Source: DAOMFB01 sp963801475 (GTDB taxonomy: Bacteria > Acidobacteriota > Thermoanaerobaculia > UBA5066). From it: a DNA stretch of 64,000 bases. The stretch's first letter is position 1; every line of letters starts with the position of its first letter. The notes under the pieces are model-generated. The model was not told the origin of the DNA, ran no database searches, and saw only the letters and a program-made list of their open reading frames with translations. Below are positions 16,586 through 24,692 of this stretch, in pieces. Position numbers and translations under genes: made by a program. The stretch covers positions 1,240,001 through 1,304,000 of the forward strand of contig CAWDEX010000001.1 in the NCBI GenBank assembly GCA_963801475.1, read 5' to 3'.

Positions 16586-17449
16586 CTACGGCGCCGGGGC
16601 GCCGAGGGCCTTCGGCGCGCCGCCGCGCCCGGGAGAGACGGCCAGCGCGAGGAGCGCGAGCAACGCGGGAAGGGCCACGAAGAGCGCATACGGGACGGAA
16701 GTTCCGCCCGAGGCCTGGAGACGGACCTGGAGGGCGCCCGCGGCGCCGATCAGGAGCGACGCGGGGAGGAGCCGGAGCGGCTTCCACCGCGCGAAGACGA
16801 CGAGGGCGAGGGCGAGGAACCCGCGGCCGGCCGTCATCCCTTCGACGAACGTCGGGGAGACGGTGACGACGAGGAGGGCGCCGGCGAGGCCCGCGGTCGC
16901 TCCCGAGAAGAGCGCGGCGCCCGTCCGGACGGCCACGACCGAGAGCCCCTGCGCGCGCAGCGCCTCAGGGTGCTCTCCGGCCGCCACGAGCCGAAGTCCC
17001 GGGCGGGTGTACCGGAGTCCGGCGTGGAGGATGAGGGGGAGCAGGAAGACGGACCAGACGGCCGGCGGGAGTCCCAGCGCGACGGAGCCGAGGCGAGGCA
17101 CCTCGAGGACGGCTCCCGTCGCCCCGGCCAGCAGCCGGTAGCCGAAGGCGGTTCCGCCGAAGGCGACCAGGTTCCACGCGGTGCCGACGAGGATCGGGTC
17201 GGCCCGCCCGGCGACGGCAACCGCGGCGAAGGCGGCGCCGCCGGCAAGCCCGGCCGCGAGGCCGGCCGCGAGGGCGGCCGGCGGGCTCCCGGTTCCGAGG
17301 CCGGCGGCGAACGCCGCGAAGGCTCCGAAGAGCATCGTCCCCTCGGCGCCGATCTGGATCGAGCCGGCGCGCTCGAGGACGAGCTCTCCCGCGGCCGCGA
17401 GGAGGAGCGGCGCCGAGAGGAGCAGAGCGATCTCGACGAAGCCGCTCAT
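16586..17449 (-). CDS. BMP-family ABC transporter permease (second subunit)
   Basis: 287 residues with about eight membrane segments. The stretch AGSIQIGAEGTMLFGAFAAF matches the conserved NIGxEGxM-type motif of sugar/nucleoside ABC permeases, and the LRAQGLSVVAVRTGAALFSGATAGLAGALL segment matches the EAA-like loop of the family. It is the last gene of a four-gene importer operon and overlaps the preceding permease by 4 bp (ATGA). Likely role: inner-membrane channel for a nucleoside-type substrate. Confidence 0.88.
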   Translation of the reverse strand: MSGFVEIALLLSAPLLLAAAGELVLERAGSIQIGAEGTMLFGAFAAFAAGLGTGSPPAALAAGLAAGLAGGAAFAAVAVAGRADPILVGTAWNLVAFGGTAFGYRLLAGATGAVLEVPRLGSVALGLPPAVWSVFLLPLILHAGLRYTRPGLRLVAAGEHPEALRAQGLSVVAVRTGAALFSGATAGLAGALLVVTVSPTFVEGMTAGRGFLALALVVFARWKPLRLLPASLLIGAAGALQVRLQASGGTSVPYALFVALPALLALLALAVSPGRGGAPKALGAPAP

Positions 17450-18465
17450 TCCTCGTCTCCGGAGAGCCGTCGGCGGACGAGCAGCACCGCGAGGACCAGG
17501 AGGCCGGGGACGATCGTGGCGACGGCGGCCGGAACGCCCGTGTCGCGCTGCAGGGCGCTCGACCCCGCGCCAAGGGCGGCGAAGAAGAGCGCGGCCGCGG
17601 TCGCGCCGCCGGAGCCGGTACCGCCGAGAAGCGCCGCGGCGATCCCGAGGTAGCCGACGCCGGACCCGAAGGGGTCGAAGAGCCGGCCGGTCACCGCGGC
17701 CACCTCGAATCCGCCGGCGAGGCCGGCGAAGGCGGCCGAGCCGAGGAGAGCGCCGGCGCGGAGGCGCGCGTCGGCGAGACCGATGGCACGCGCCGCGGCA
17801 GGCGACGCTCCCGCCGCCCGGAGTTTCAGCCCCGTCGTCGTCCCGGAGAGGAAGAGGCCCGAGCCCGTGGCCAGGAGGAGGGCGACCGGAAAGGCCGCCG
17901 TCGTCCGGAGGCCGGGCGCGAGCGGACTCAGCCGGACCTCGGCCGCGAGCGGGCGGCTCTGCGGGTAGTCGGCCGCCCGGTCCTGGAGGGGGCCTCGGAC
18001 CAGCCACGTGACGGCGGCAGCGGCGACGAGATTGAGAAGGATGGTCGAGAGCACGGGGGGCACGCCGCGCCGCTCGGAGAGCCAGACGGCGGGAACGGCG
18101 AAGAGCGCCCCGGCGGCGGCGGCGGCGAGAAGGAGCGCCAGCCGGGCCGCCTGCGGCGTCCCCGCGAGGAGCGGCCCCACCGCGGCGGCAGCCGCTGCGC
18201 CCATGAGGAACTGTCCGTCGAGGCCGATGTTCAGGACGCCGGCTCGGAACGCGAGGACCGCTCCCGCGGCGCAGAGGACGAGCGAGGTGGCACGCGTCAG
18301 CGTCTCCCCGAGCGCGGCGCCCGAGCCGACCGACCCGCTGACGAGAGCCGCGAGAGCCTCTCCCGGAGAGGCGCCCGCGAGGAGGACGAGGACGGCGAGA
18401 AGGACGAGCGTTCCGGCCGCGATGGCCCCGCCGAGAACCGTGCGCCGGCGAGAGGCGCCCGTCAT
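17446..18465 (-). CDS. BMP-family ABC transporter permease (first subunit)
   Basis: 339 residues with about nine membrane segments. The NIGLDGQFLMGAAAAAAVG motif is the typical NIGxEGQ signature of YufP/RbsC-like permeases, and LRAAGASPAAARAIGLADAR is the coupling-helix region facing the ATPase. The start ATG (18463-18465, complement) overlaps the ATPase stop by 4 bp, and its own stop overlaps the second permease. It forms a heterodimer with that protein. Confidence 0.9.
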   Translation of the reverse strand: MTGASRRRTVLGGAIAAGTLVLLAVLVLLAGASPGEALAALVSGSVGSGAALGETLTRATSLVLCAAGAVLAFRAGVLNIGLDGQFLMGAAAAAAVGPLLAGTPQAARLALLLAAAAAGALFAVPAVWLSERRGVPPVLSTILLNLVAAAAVTWLVRGPLQDRAADYPQSRPLAAEVRLSPLAPGLRTTAAFPVALLLATGSGLFLSGTTTGLKLRAAGASPAAARAIGLADARLRAGALLGSAAFAGLAGGFEVAAVTGRLFDPFGSGVGYLGIAAALLGGTGSGGATAAALFFAALGAGSSALQRDTGVPAAVATIVPGLLVLAVLLVRRRLSGDEE

Positions 18466-19955
18466 GCCGCGAGCCCCGCCATCCGCCGCCCGAGCGCCGG
18501 GAGGGGCGTTTCGGGCGGCAGGGGACCGGAGAGCGCGCCCCGGTAGACGACGTGAAGCCGCCCGCCGAAGAGCCGCGCCTCCTCCGGGTCGGAACCGACC
18601 ACGAGGATCGCCGTCCCCGCGCTCCGGGCCTCCTCGATCGCGACGCGCACCGCCGCCGCCGCGGAAAGGTCGAGGCCGCGGGTGAGATGCACGGCGACCA
18701 TCAGTCGCGGGGGTCCGAGGCGATCGTCGAGCTCGCGGGCGAGGACGAGCTTCTGCTGGTTCCCTCCCGAGAGGGTCGCGGCAAGGCTCGCTGCCGATTC
18801 CGCCCGGATGCCGTGCTGTCGGAGGCGCTCCCCGGCGAGACGGGCCATGGCGTCGCGGTCGAGGAAGAGCCTGCCGGGAGGTGACGGCAGAGAGAGGTTC
18901 TCGGCGAGGGACAGCGATGCCACGAGGCCCTCCGCGCGCCGGTCGGCCGGGACGAAACGCCCGCCCGCGGCGCGGAAGGAACGAGGATCTCCGGAGGCCG
19001 GAAGCGGACGGCCGAGGACCTCGACGCGGCCCGAGAACGCGTGCATCCCCGCGACGCACCGGGCGAGCGTGTCGGCTCCGTTTCCGTCGATGGCGAGAAG
19101 GACGAGAACGTCGCTCTCTTCGAGAGCGAACGAGACGGGCGGCGCCGAAGAGCCGGAGGGCACGAGGTCCCGGACCTCGAGCGCGAGACCTCGCTCTCCC
19201 TTCGCCGTCTCCTTCTCTCCGGCCGCCTCGAGGCTCTCCGCGCTTCCGAGAAGAATCGAGCCGATCTCGTCGGCCGTCGTCCCGGCGGTCGGACAGCTCT
19301 TCACCGTCCGCCCGCGCGCGAGGAGCGTCAGCCGGTCGGCCGCCTCGAAGACCTCGGCCAGGCGGTGGGTGATCAGGACGACCGCCTTCCCGGAACCGGC
19401 GCGCCGCCGGAGCGACGCGAAGAGGGACGCCGTCTCGTCGGGGGAGAGCACCGCCGTCGGCTCGTCGAGGATCAGGATCTCCGGGTCCGCCGCGAGGGCG
19501 CCGGCGATCTCGATCCGCTGCCGCGTGCCGACCGGAAGGTCCGCGACGAAAGCGTCCGGGTCACCGAGGTCGAGATCGAACGCGCGGGAGAGGCGGCGGA
19601 CCCGTTCGCGCCTCTCCGACGGGGACTCGACGACGGGAGCGGACAGATCGAGGAGCGCGAGGTTGTCGGCGACCGTCGCGGCCTCGACGAGGAGGTCGTG
19701 CTGCGGGACGAGGGCGACGCCGCCGTGGCGGGCGTCGCGCGGGGTCCGGAAGAGGACGTCGCGGCCGCGGAGCCGGACAAGCCCCCCGTCGGCCCGGAGG
19801 ATTCCGGCGGCGATCGAGACGAGCGTCGACTTGCCCGCGCCGTTCTCTCCGAGCACGGCGTGGATCTCCCCGGCGAGGATCGTCAGCGACGCGCGGTCGA
19901 GCGCCCGGGTCGCGCCGAAGTCCTTCGAGATCGCAACCAGCTCGAGGAGCGTCAG
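18462..19955 (-). CDS. BMP-family ABC transporter ATP-binding protein (two fused NBDs), probable CTG start
   Basis: ATPase of the importer. With the start at the CTG on the complement (19953-19955) it has 497 residues: LLELVAISKDFGATRALDRA, then NBD1 with Walker A GENGAGKST, signature LPVGTRQRIEIAGALAADP and Walker B ILILDEPTAVLSPDE, then NBD2 with a degenerate Walker A (DGNGADTLAR) and an intact signature LSGGNQQKLVLAREL, as usual for sugar/nucleoside importers. The first canonical codon in frame is GTG at 19856, inside Walker A, which would destroy the domain. The CTG overlaps the upstream TGA (CTGA) and has GAGG 6 bp upstream. Confidence 0.9.
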   Translation of the reverse strand: MTLLELVAISKDFGATRALDRASLTILAGEIHAVLGENGAGKSTLVSIAAGILRADGGLVRLRGRDVLFRTPRDARHGGVALVPQHDLLVEAATVADNLALLDLSAPVVESPSERRERVRRLSRAFDLDLGDPDAFVADLPVGTRQRIEIAGALAADPEILILDEPTAVLSPDETASLFASLRRRAGSGKAVVLITHRLAEVFEAADRLTLLARGRTVKSCPTAGTTADEIGSILLGSAESLEAAGEKETAKGERGLALEVRDLVPSGSSAPPVSFALEESDVLVLLAIDGNGADTLARCVAGMHAFSGRVEVLGRPLPASGDPRSFRAAGGRFVPADRRAEGLVASLSLAENLSLPSPPGRLFLDRDAMARLAGERLRQHGIRAESAASLAATLSGGNQQKLVLARELDDRLGPPRLMVAVHLTRGLDLSAAAAVRVAIEEARSAGTAILVVGSDPEEARLFGGRLHVVYRGALSGPLPPETPLPALGRRMAGLAA

Positions 19956-20956
19956 AAGTTGCCTCGGGGCACGGGGCGCGCGCCGGAGATGATCGCGGCC
20001 TCTACGCGGGCGACCTCATCGAGGACCGCTGCCGGGACCGTTCCCTTCCGGGCCGGGCTCCAGACGAACGACACGACGCCCGAAGCCAGGCCATAACGGA
20101 GCGGCTTGCCGTCGAAGCGGCCGTCCTTCACGCGGCGCGCCGTCTCCACGAAGGCCCGGGTCATGTCGATGACCGCCGAGGCGAGGATCGCGGGAGACAG
20201 GGCGTTCTGGTCGCGGTTCGAGCCGAAGGCCGTGATCCGTCGCTCTTCCGCCGCGTTGAAGACCCCGAGCGCGGCGTTGTTCGCGTTGTGGAAGAGGAAG
20301 TCGCACCCCTGGTCTGCCAGGGCGAGCGCGGCCGCCTTCGCCGCCGCCACGTCCTCGAACGAGCCGGTGAAGACGGTCCGGACGTCGGCCGTCGGGTTCG
20401 CCGCCTTCGCGCCCGCCTCGAACGCCAGGAACGTCGACTTGATCGACGGGAGCTCCACGCCGCCGACCATCCCGGCCTTGCCCGTCTTCGACATCCGCCC
20501 GGCCACGACGCCGCAGAGGTAGGTGGCCTGCTCCAGCTCGAAGACGATCGGCGCGAGGTTCGGAGCGGTCCGCGAGCCGGACGTCGTGACGAAGACTGTC
20601 TTCGGGTAGTCGGCGGCCACCCGCGCCGCGGCGTCCTGGAACTCGAAGCCGTGTCCGAAGCAGAGGTCATAGCCTTCGGCGGCGTAGGCGCGGAACTGCT
20701 CCTCGAACTCGGACGGCGACCTGACCTGGACGTGCGAGACGCGGGCGCCCAGCTCCTTCTCGATCGCCTTCAGCCCTTCGTAGGCGCCGGCGTTCCAGCC
20801 GGCGTCGGAGATCGGGCCGGGCGTCAGGAGGGCGACCCGGAACGTGGATCCGGCGGGCGGCGTCGCGCCCCTTTCGCCGCAGCCGGCCGATGCGAGGCCG
20901 ACCGCGGCTGCGGCCAGAAGCCAGCCGGCTCGCGCGCGCGTGTTCCTGGTCTTCAT
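19952..20956 (-). CDS. BMP-family (PnrA-like) substrate-binding lipoprotein
   Basis: 334 residues, first gene of the importer operon. A lipoprotein signal peptide ends in LASAGC, so the mature protein is anchored by its N-terminal Cys. Typical BMP features follow: RVALLTPGPISDAGWNAGAYEGL, DLCFGHGFEFQDAAARVA, KAGMVGGVELPSIKSTFLAFEAG, and GCDFLFHNANNAALGVFNA. Characterised relatives (PnrA/TmpC, YufN) bind purine nucleosides; guanosine or a related ligand is plausible but not shown. Its TGA overlaps the ATPase start. Confidence 0.93.
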   Translation of the reverse strand: MKTRNTRARAGWLLAAAAVGLASAGCGERGATPPAGSTFRVALLTPGPISDAGWNAGAYEGLKAIEKELGARVSHVQVRSPSEFEEQFRAYAAEGYDLCFGHGFEFQDAAARVAADYPKTVFVTTSGSRTAPNLAPIVFELEQATYLCGVVAGRMSKTGKAGMVGGVELPSIKSTFLAFEAGAKAANPTADVRTVFTGSFEDVAAAKAAALALADQGCDFLFHNANNAALGVFNAAEERRITAFGSNRDQNALSPAILASAVIDMTRAFVETARRVKDGRFDGKPLRYGLASGVVSFVWSPARKGTVPAAVLDEVARVEAAIISGARPVPRGNF

Positions 20957-21002
20957 CCTCGAAGCCCCCCGGGCCTGCCGATTCTACGAAGGGCGCGAAG
21001 GG

Positions 21003-21761
21003 TCAGACGCACGACCGGCCGGCGTCGACGGCGACGACCTGCCCCGTCATGGAGCGGTTCGACGCCAGGACCACAGCCATCGAAACGAGGTCGGAGACCT
21101 CCACTTTCCGCTTCAGCGGCGTTCCGGCCACGAGCCGTTCGACCGTCGCCGGCGCCAGGTCGTCGGGCGGCAGGACGACGCCGGGAGCGAGGCCGTTGAC
21201 GCGCACCGCGGGCCCCAGCGCGACGGCGAGGTTCCGCACGAGCGCGTCGATCGCCGCCTTGGCGGCGGCATGGGGGACGTGGTGAGGCCAGGCCTTCGTG
21301 GCCGCGACGTCGGAGATGAGGAGGATCGAGCCGTCAGCCCTCGCCAGCGACGGCGTCGCCGCCTGCGCCAGGAAGAACGCCGCGCGGGGGCCGGCGCGGA
21401 AGACGGCCTCCCAGTCGGCCAGCGTCACGCCGGCCACGGGGCTCGTGATCCACGGCGAGGCCGCGTGGATCACGACGTCAAGACGTCCGAATCGCGCAAC
21501 GACGCTCTCGACGAGGCGCGCGGGGGCTCCGTCGCGGGCCAGGTCCGCGCGGAAGGCCGACGCCGGGACGCCGAGCTCGCGAAGAGATCGGACGGTCGCC
21601 TCCGCCGTGTCTTTCTCGGTGCGGTAGCTCACGGCGACGGCGTAACCGGCTCTCGCGAACCCCAGGGCGAGTTCCCGGCCGAGCCGGCGCGAGCCGCCCG
21701 TCACGAGAACGACACCCGCGGCCGAGTCGGGGTTCCGCCGCCGGGCGAGCCTTCTGGCCAT
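21003..21761 (-). CDS. Short-chain dehydrogenase/reductase family protein with altered active site
   Basis: 252 residues. The nucleotide-binding motif VLVTGGSRRLGRELALGFARAG is present (TGxxxxxG, with an Arg-rich loop suggesting NADPH), as are DVVIHAASPW and VNGLAPGVVLP. The order and the HAASPW segment resemble pteridine reductase-like SDRs. The catalytic YxxxK reads HxxxK here (VPHAAAKAAID), so the usual Tyr is His; the preceding Ser in LLISDVAA is kept. The catalytic ability is therefore uncertain. It is separated from bmp by 46 bp and diverges from fadD. Confidence 0.82.
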   Translation of the reverse strand: MARRLARRRNPDSAAGVVLVTGGSRRLGRELALGFARAGYAVAVSYRTEKDTAEATVRSLRELGVPASAFRADLARDGAPARLVESVVARFGRLDVVIHAASPWITSPVAGVTLADWEAVFRAGPRAAFFLAQAATPSLARADGSILLISDVAATKAWPHHVPHAAAKAAIDALVRNLAVALGPAVRVNGLAPGVVLPPDDLAPATVERLVAGTPLKRKVEVSDLVSMAVVLASNRSMTGQVVAVDAGRSCV

Positions 21762-21801
21762 CGGGTCTATGTCCTCCGCGCTCAGAAAGATCCGGGCTGC
21801 C

Positions 21802-21807
21802 TATAAT
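21802..21807 (+). promoter_or_regulatory. Possible -10 box of the fadD gene
   Basis: A perfect TATAAT in context GCCTATAATGGC, 36 bp upstream of the fadD ATG at 21843 in an 81-bp divergent gap. No TTGACA-like box is found at the expected spacing, so the promoter may be activator-dependent or weak at -35. Confidence 0.45.
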
Positions 21808-21842
21808 GGCAGAAAGCCGCTCTCGAAGCTTCGGAGGCGATC

Positions 21843-23633
21843 ATGGCCCCTCGGACACTCGTCGACATTTTCCGGAACCTCGAAAACATCCAGAAGCCCG
21901 ACCTCCTTCTGGTCAAGAAGGACGGCGCGTGGCACCCGATCTCCACGAAGGAGTTCATGGATCGCGTCCGGGCGGTCGCCTCCGCCTTCGACGGGCTCGG
22001 CGTAAAGACGGGGGACCGGGTCGCGCTTCTCTCCGAGAACCGGCCGGAGTGGTCGATCGTGGACTTCGCCTGCCAGTGCTACGGGGCGGTCCTCGTCCCG
22101 ATTTTCCCGACGATGGTCTCCGAGCAGGCCGAGTACCTTCTCCGCGACTCGGGCTCCGTCATCGCCTTCTGCTCGAACGCCGACCAGGCGAAGAAGGTTC
22201 TCGACGCGAAGGGAAGCTGTCCGGGGCTCCGGCAGGTCGTCCTGTTCGACGAGGTCTTCCTGAAGGGAGTCCGCTCCTTCGACGAGGTTCTTCTCGACGG
22301 CCGGAAGGCGTATGCGGAGAACCCGGCGGCGTTCGAGAAGCGGGCCGACGCCCGAAAGCCCGACGATCTCGCGACCTTGATCTACACGTCGGGGACCACG
22401 GGCGAGCCGAAGGGAGCCATGCTGCTGCAGAGCAACTTCGTCTCGAACGTCCTGACCTGCGCGGATCTCCTCCCCCTGCCGCCGACGACCGTCGGGCTCT
22501 CGTTCCTCCCGCTCTCGCACGTCCTCGAGCGGATGTGCGAATACATTTATTATCACTTTGGCGTGACCATTGCCTACGCGGAGTCGATCGACAAGCTCAA
22601 GGACAACCTCGGCGAGGTGAACCCCCACATCTTCGCGGCCGTCCCCCGCGTCTACGAGAAGGTCTACGGCCGGGTCATGGACAACGTCTCGAAGGCGCCG
22701 GCCGCGCGGCAGAAGCTCTTCTGGAAGGCCCTCGACGTCGGCAAGCAGGTCCTGGCGCTCCGCGCGCAGAAGAAGACCCCCGACGTCCTCCTCGCCCTTC
22801 AGCACTTCATCTTCGACCGCCTCGTCTTCGCGAAGATCCGCGCCGCCCTCGGCTCGCGGTTCCGCTACTCGATCTCGGGGGGGGCGCCCCTGTCGAAGGA
22901 GCTGGCGGAGTTCTTCTGGGCGGTCGGTGTCGAGGTCTACGAGGGGTACGGGCTGACCGAGACGAGCCCCGTCATTGCCGTCAACTACCCGGGTGCCTGG
23001 CGGCTCGGGTCCGTCGGCCGGATCATCCCGGGCGTCGAGTGCAAGATCGCGCCGGACGGCGAGATCCTGACGCGCGGGCCGCATGTCATGCGGGGCTACT
23101 TCAACAAGCCGGACGCGACGAAGGATGCGATCGACGCCGACGGGTGGTTCCACACCGGCGACATCGGGAAGATCGACGAGGACGGATTCCTCGCGATCAC
23201 GGACCGGAAGAAGGAGCTGATCGTCAACGCGAACGGGAAGAACATCGCCCCGGCGCCCATCGAGGGCTTCCTGAAGGGGAACGCCTTCATCTCGCTCCCC
23301 GTCATCATCGGCGACCGCCGCCGGTACCTCATCTGCCTCGTCGTCCCGAACTTCGACAAGCTCAAGGAGTGGGCGAACCAGAACGGCCTGGGAAGCCTTT
23401 CGCCGGAGTCGCTGGCGAAGGAGCCGCGCGTTCGCGACCTCTACCAGAAGGCGATCGACGAGTGGAACGCCGGGAAGCCCCACGAGCAGCAGATCGTCCG
23501 CTTCGGCCTTCTGATGGCCGATCTGACGATCGAGGGGGGCGAGCTGACGCCGACGCTGAAGGTCAAGCGGCGCATCATCGACCAGAAGTACAAGGCGCTG
23601 ATTGACGAGCTCTACGAAGAGAAGGCGGGCTGA
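21843..23633 (+). CDS. Long-chain fatty acid-CoA ligase (FadD15-like, AMP-dependent)
   Basis: Activates fatty acids to acyl-CoA via an acyl-AMP intermediate, feeding the beta-oxidation genes downstream. The 596-residue protein has the P-loop-like LIYTSGTTGEPKGAML (about 180-195), YEGYGLTETSPVIAVN, GWFHTGDIGKIDEDGFLAITDRKKE and the Lys-containing C-terminal subdomain (TPTLKVKRRIIDQKY). The start ATG has GGAGG 6-10 bp upstream. It is followed by a small gene and then the FadR-like regulator. Confidence 0.94.
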   Translation: MAPRTLVDIFRNLENIQKPDLLLVKKDGAWHPISTKEFMDRVRAVASAFDGLGVKTGDRVALLSENRPEWSIVDFACQCYGAVLVPIFPTMVSEQAEYLLRDSGSVIAFCSNADQAKKVLDAKGSCPGLRQVVLFDEVFLKGVRSFDEVLLDGRKAYAENPAAFEKRADARKPDDLATLIYTSGTTGEPKGAMLLQSNFVSNVLTCADLLPLPPTTVGLSFLPLSHVLERMCEYIYYHFGVTIAYAESIDKLKDNLGEVNPHIFAAVPRVYEKVYGRVMDNVSKAPAARQKLFWKALDVGKQVLALRAQKKTPDVLLALQHFIFDRLVFAKIRAALGSRFRYSISGGAPLSKELAEFFWAVGVEVYEGYGLTETSPVIAVNYPGAWRLGSVGRIIPGVECKIAPDGEILTRGPHVMRGYFNKPDATKDAIDADGWFHTGDIGKIDEDGFLAITDRKKELIVNANGKNIAPAPIEGFLKGNAFISLPVIIGDRRRYLICLVVPNFDKLKEWANQNGLGSLSPESLAKEPRVRDLYQKAIDEWNAGKPHEQQIVRFGLLMADLTIEGGELTPTLKVKRRIIDQKYKALIDELYEEKAG

Positions 23634-23838
23634 GGGGCGCTCCTTCCCGATCAGCCTCCGGACGGTGGACGGCTGCCCGCGGGCTTTCGTGCCGATCGAC
23701 GGCCGCGAGGCGCGCCGGAACCGGGTCTGGGTGCAGGTCGGCGGGCGCGGGTTCCTTTCCCGGAAGGTCGAGTACCTTGAGCTTCTCGGAACCGATCCCG
23801 AGACGGCCCGGCTCGTTGGCGAGCGGATCGTCCCCTGA
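23602..23838 (+). CDS. Small protein of unknown function between fadD and the TetR regulator
   Basis: The reading frame runs to the TGA at 23836-23838, with codon third positions rich in G/C and a sensible composition (SLRTVDGCPRAFVPIDGREA ... VEYLELLGTDPETARLVGER), so the 3' two thirds look coding. The start is unclear: TTG at 23602 overlaps fadD by 32 bp, GTG at 23665 lacks a ribosome-binding site, and there is no in-frame ATG. I cannot name a family. It could be a gene remnant. Confidence 0.4.
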   Translation: MTSSTKRRRAEGRSFPISLRTVDGCPRAFVPIDGREARRNRVWVQVGGRGFLSRKVEYLELLGTDPETARLVGERIVP

Positions 23839-23854
23839 GGAAGCGACCGCATCC

Positions 23855-23883
23855 TTGACACGGGAGGCAGCCGCGGCATACGC
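23855..23883 (+). promoter_or_regulatory. Probable promoter of the fadR-thiolase-fadJ-acd operon
   Basis: A perfect -35 TTGACA (23855-23860) is followed after 17 bp by ATACGC (or CATACG with 16 bp), a weak -10. The FadR-type palindrome begins at the -10, so repressor binding there would block initiation. Confidence 0.5.
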
Positions 23884-23902
23884 TGAATGACGGCTCATTC
23901 AG
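23883..23902. promoter_or_regulatory. FadR-type operator palindrome
   Basis: CTGAATGA-CGGC-TCATTCAG is a perfect inverted repeat with 8-bp arms. The inner TGAATGA-N4-TCATTCA matches the operator described for the TetR-family FadR (YsiA) of Bacillus subtilis, which represses fatty-acid degradation genes and is released by long-chain acyl-CoA. It lies just upstream of a TetR-family regulator gene and overlaps the likely promoter. Confidence 0.85.
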
Positions 23903-23918
23903 TGGGCCGGGAGGGGCG

Positions 23919-24692
23919 ATGGGCAGCGGCGAAGAGCCCGATCTCCAGGTGGTAGACCGGGAATCTGCGGCGGGCGCGGCGCGGGAGCCGTCGCCGGCCG
24001 GCGCCGACCCCGGTAAGCGCCAGCGAATCCTCGATGCCGCCGTCCGGACGTTCGGCCGCCGCGGCTACCACGACGCCAAGATAGCCGACATCGCCGCCGC
24101 CGCGCGGGTCGCGGAGGGGACGGTGTACCTCTACTTCCGGAACAAGGAAGACCTCTTTGCGACGGTCTTCGACGAGAAGATGGACGACCTCCTCGCGCGG
24201 GGCCGCGAGATCGTGCGGGCGGAGAGCTCCGCCGCCGACCGGTTGACGCGTCTCGTCGACCTGCACCTGACCTTTCTCGCGTCCGACCGCGACCTCGCGT
24301 CGCTCTTCCAGATCGAGCTCCGGCGGAGCGCCCGGATGCTCCAGCGCGTCATCCGGTCGAAGCTCGTCGACTATTTCCGCCTTCTCGGCGGGGTGCTGAA
24401 GGACGGCATCGAACGAGGCGAGTTCCGGGCGCAGCTGTCGCCCCGCCTCGCGGTCCGCGTCCTCTTCGGCGCGGCGGACGAGATCGTCTCCGAGTGGCTC
24501 TTCTCGGGGGAGCCCGCCCTCCTGACCGACGCCCGGAAGGTCGTCGGGATGCTCCTCTCCGGGTTCGCCGCGCGCGGCGGACGGCGGAAACCCGAGGATC
24601 GGGCTTCTTCCGGCCCCTCGGCCGCGCCTCGCAGGAAACAGGTGAGTCGCGGACGGCCCTCGCCGGCGCACCGCAGGAGAAAAGCGAAATGA
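23919..24692 (+). CDS. TetR/AcrR-family regulator, probable acyl-CoA-responsive FadR-type repressor
   Basis: 257 residues. The HTH domain spans about 33-80: RQRILDAAVRTFGRRGYHDAKIADIA followed by VAEGTVYLYFRNKEDLF, very typical of FadR-like TetR proteins. The C-terminal ligand domain (about 85-215) is helical, and a basic Pro/Arg-rich tail ends the protein. The operator at 23883-23902 is a direct match for the FadR site, and the gene heads a coupled operon of thiolase, FadJ-type fusion and acyl-CoA dehydrogenase, so autoregulated control of beta-oxidation is likely. Its TGA overlaps the thiolase start (ATGA). Confidence 0.88.
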   Translation: MGSGEEPDLQVVDRESAAGAAREPSPAGADPGKRQRILDAAVRTFGRRGYHDAKIADIAAAARVAEGTVYLYFRNKEDLFATVFDEKMDDLLARGREIVRAESSAADRLTRLVDLHLTFLASDRDLASLFQIELRRSARMLQRVIRSKLVDYFRLLGGVLKDGIERGEFRAQLSPRLAVRVLFGAADEIVSEWLFSGEPALLTDARKVVGMLLSGFAARGGRRKPEDRASSGPSAAPRRKQVSRGRPSPAHRRRKAK

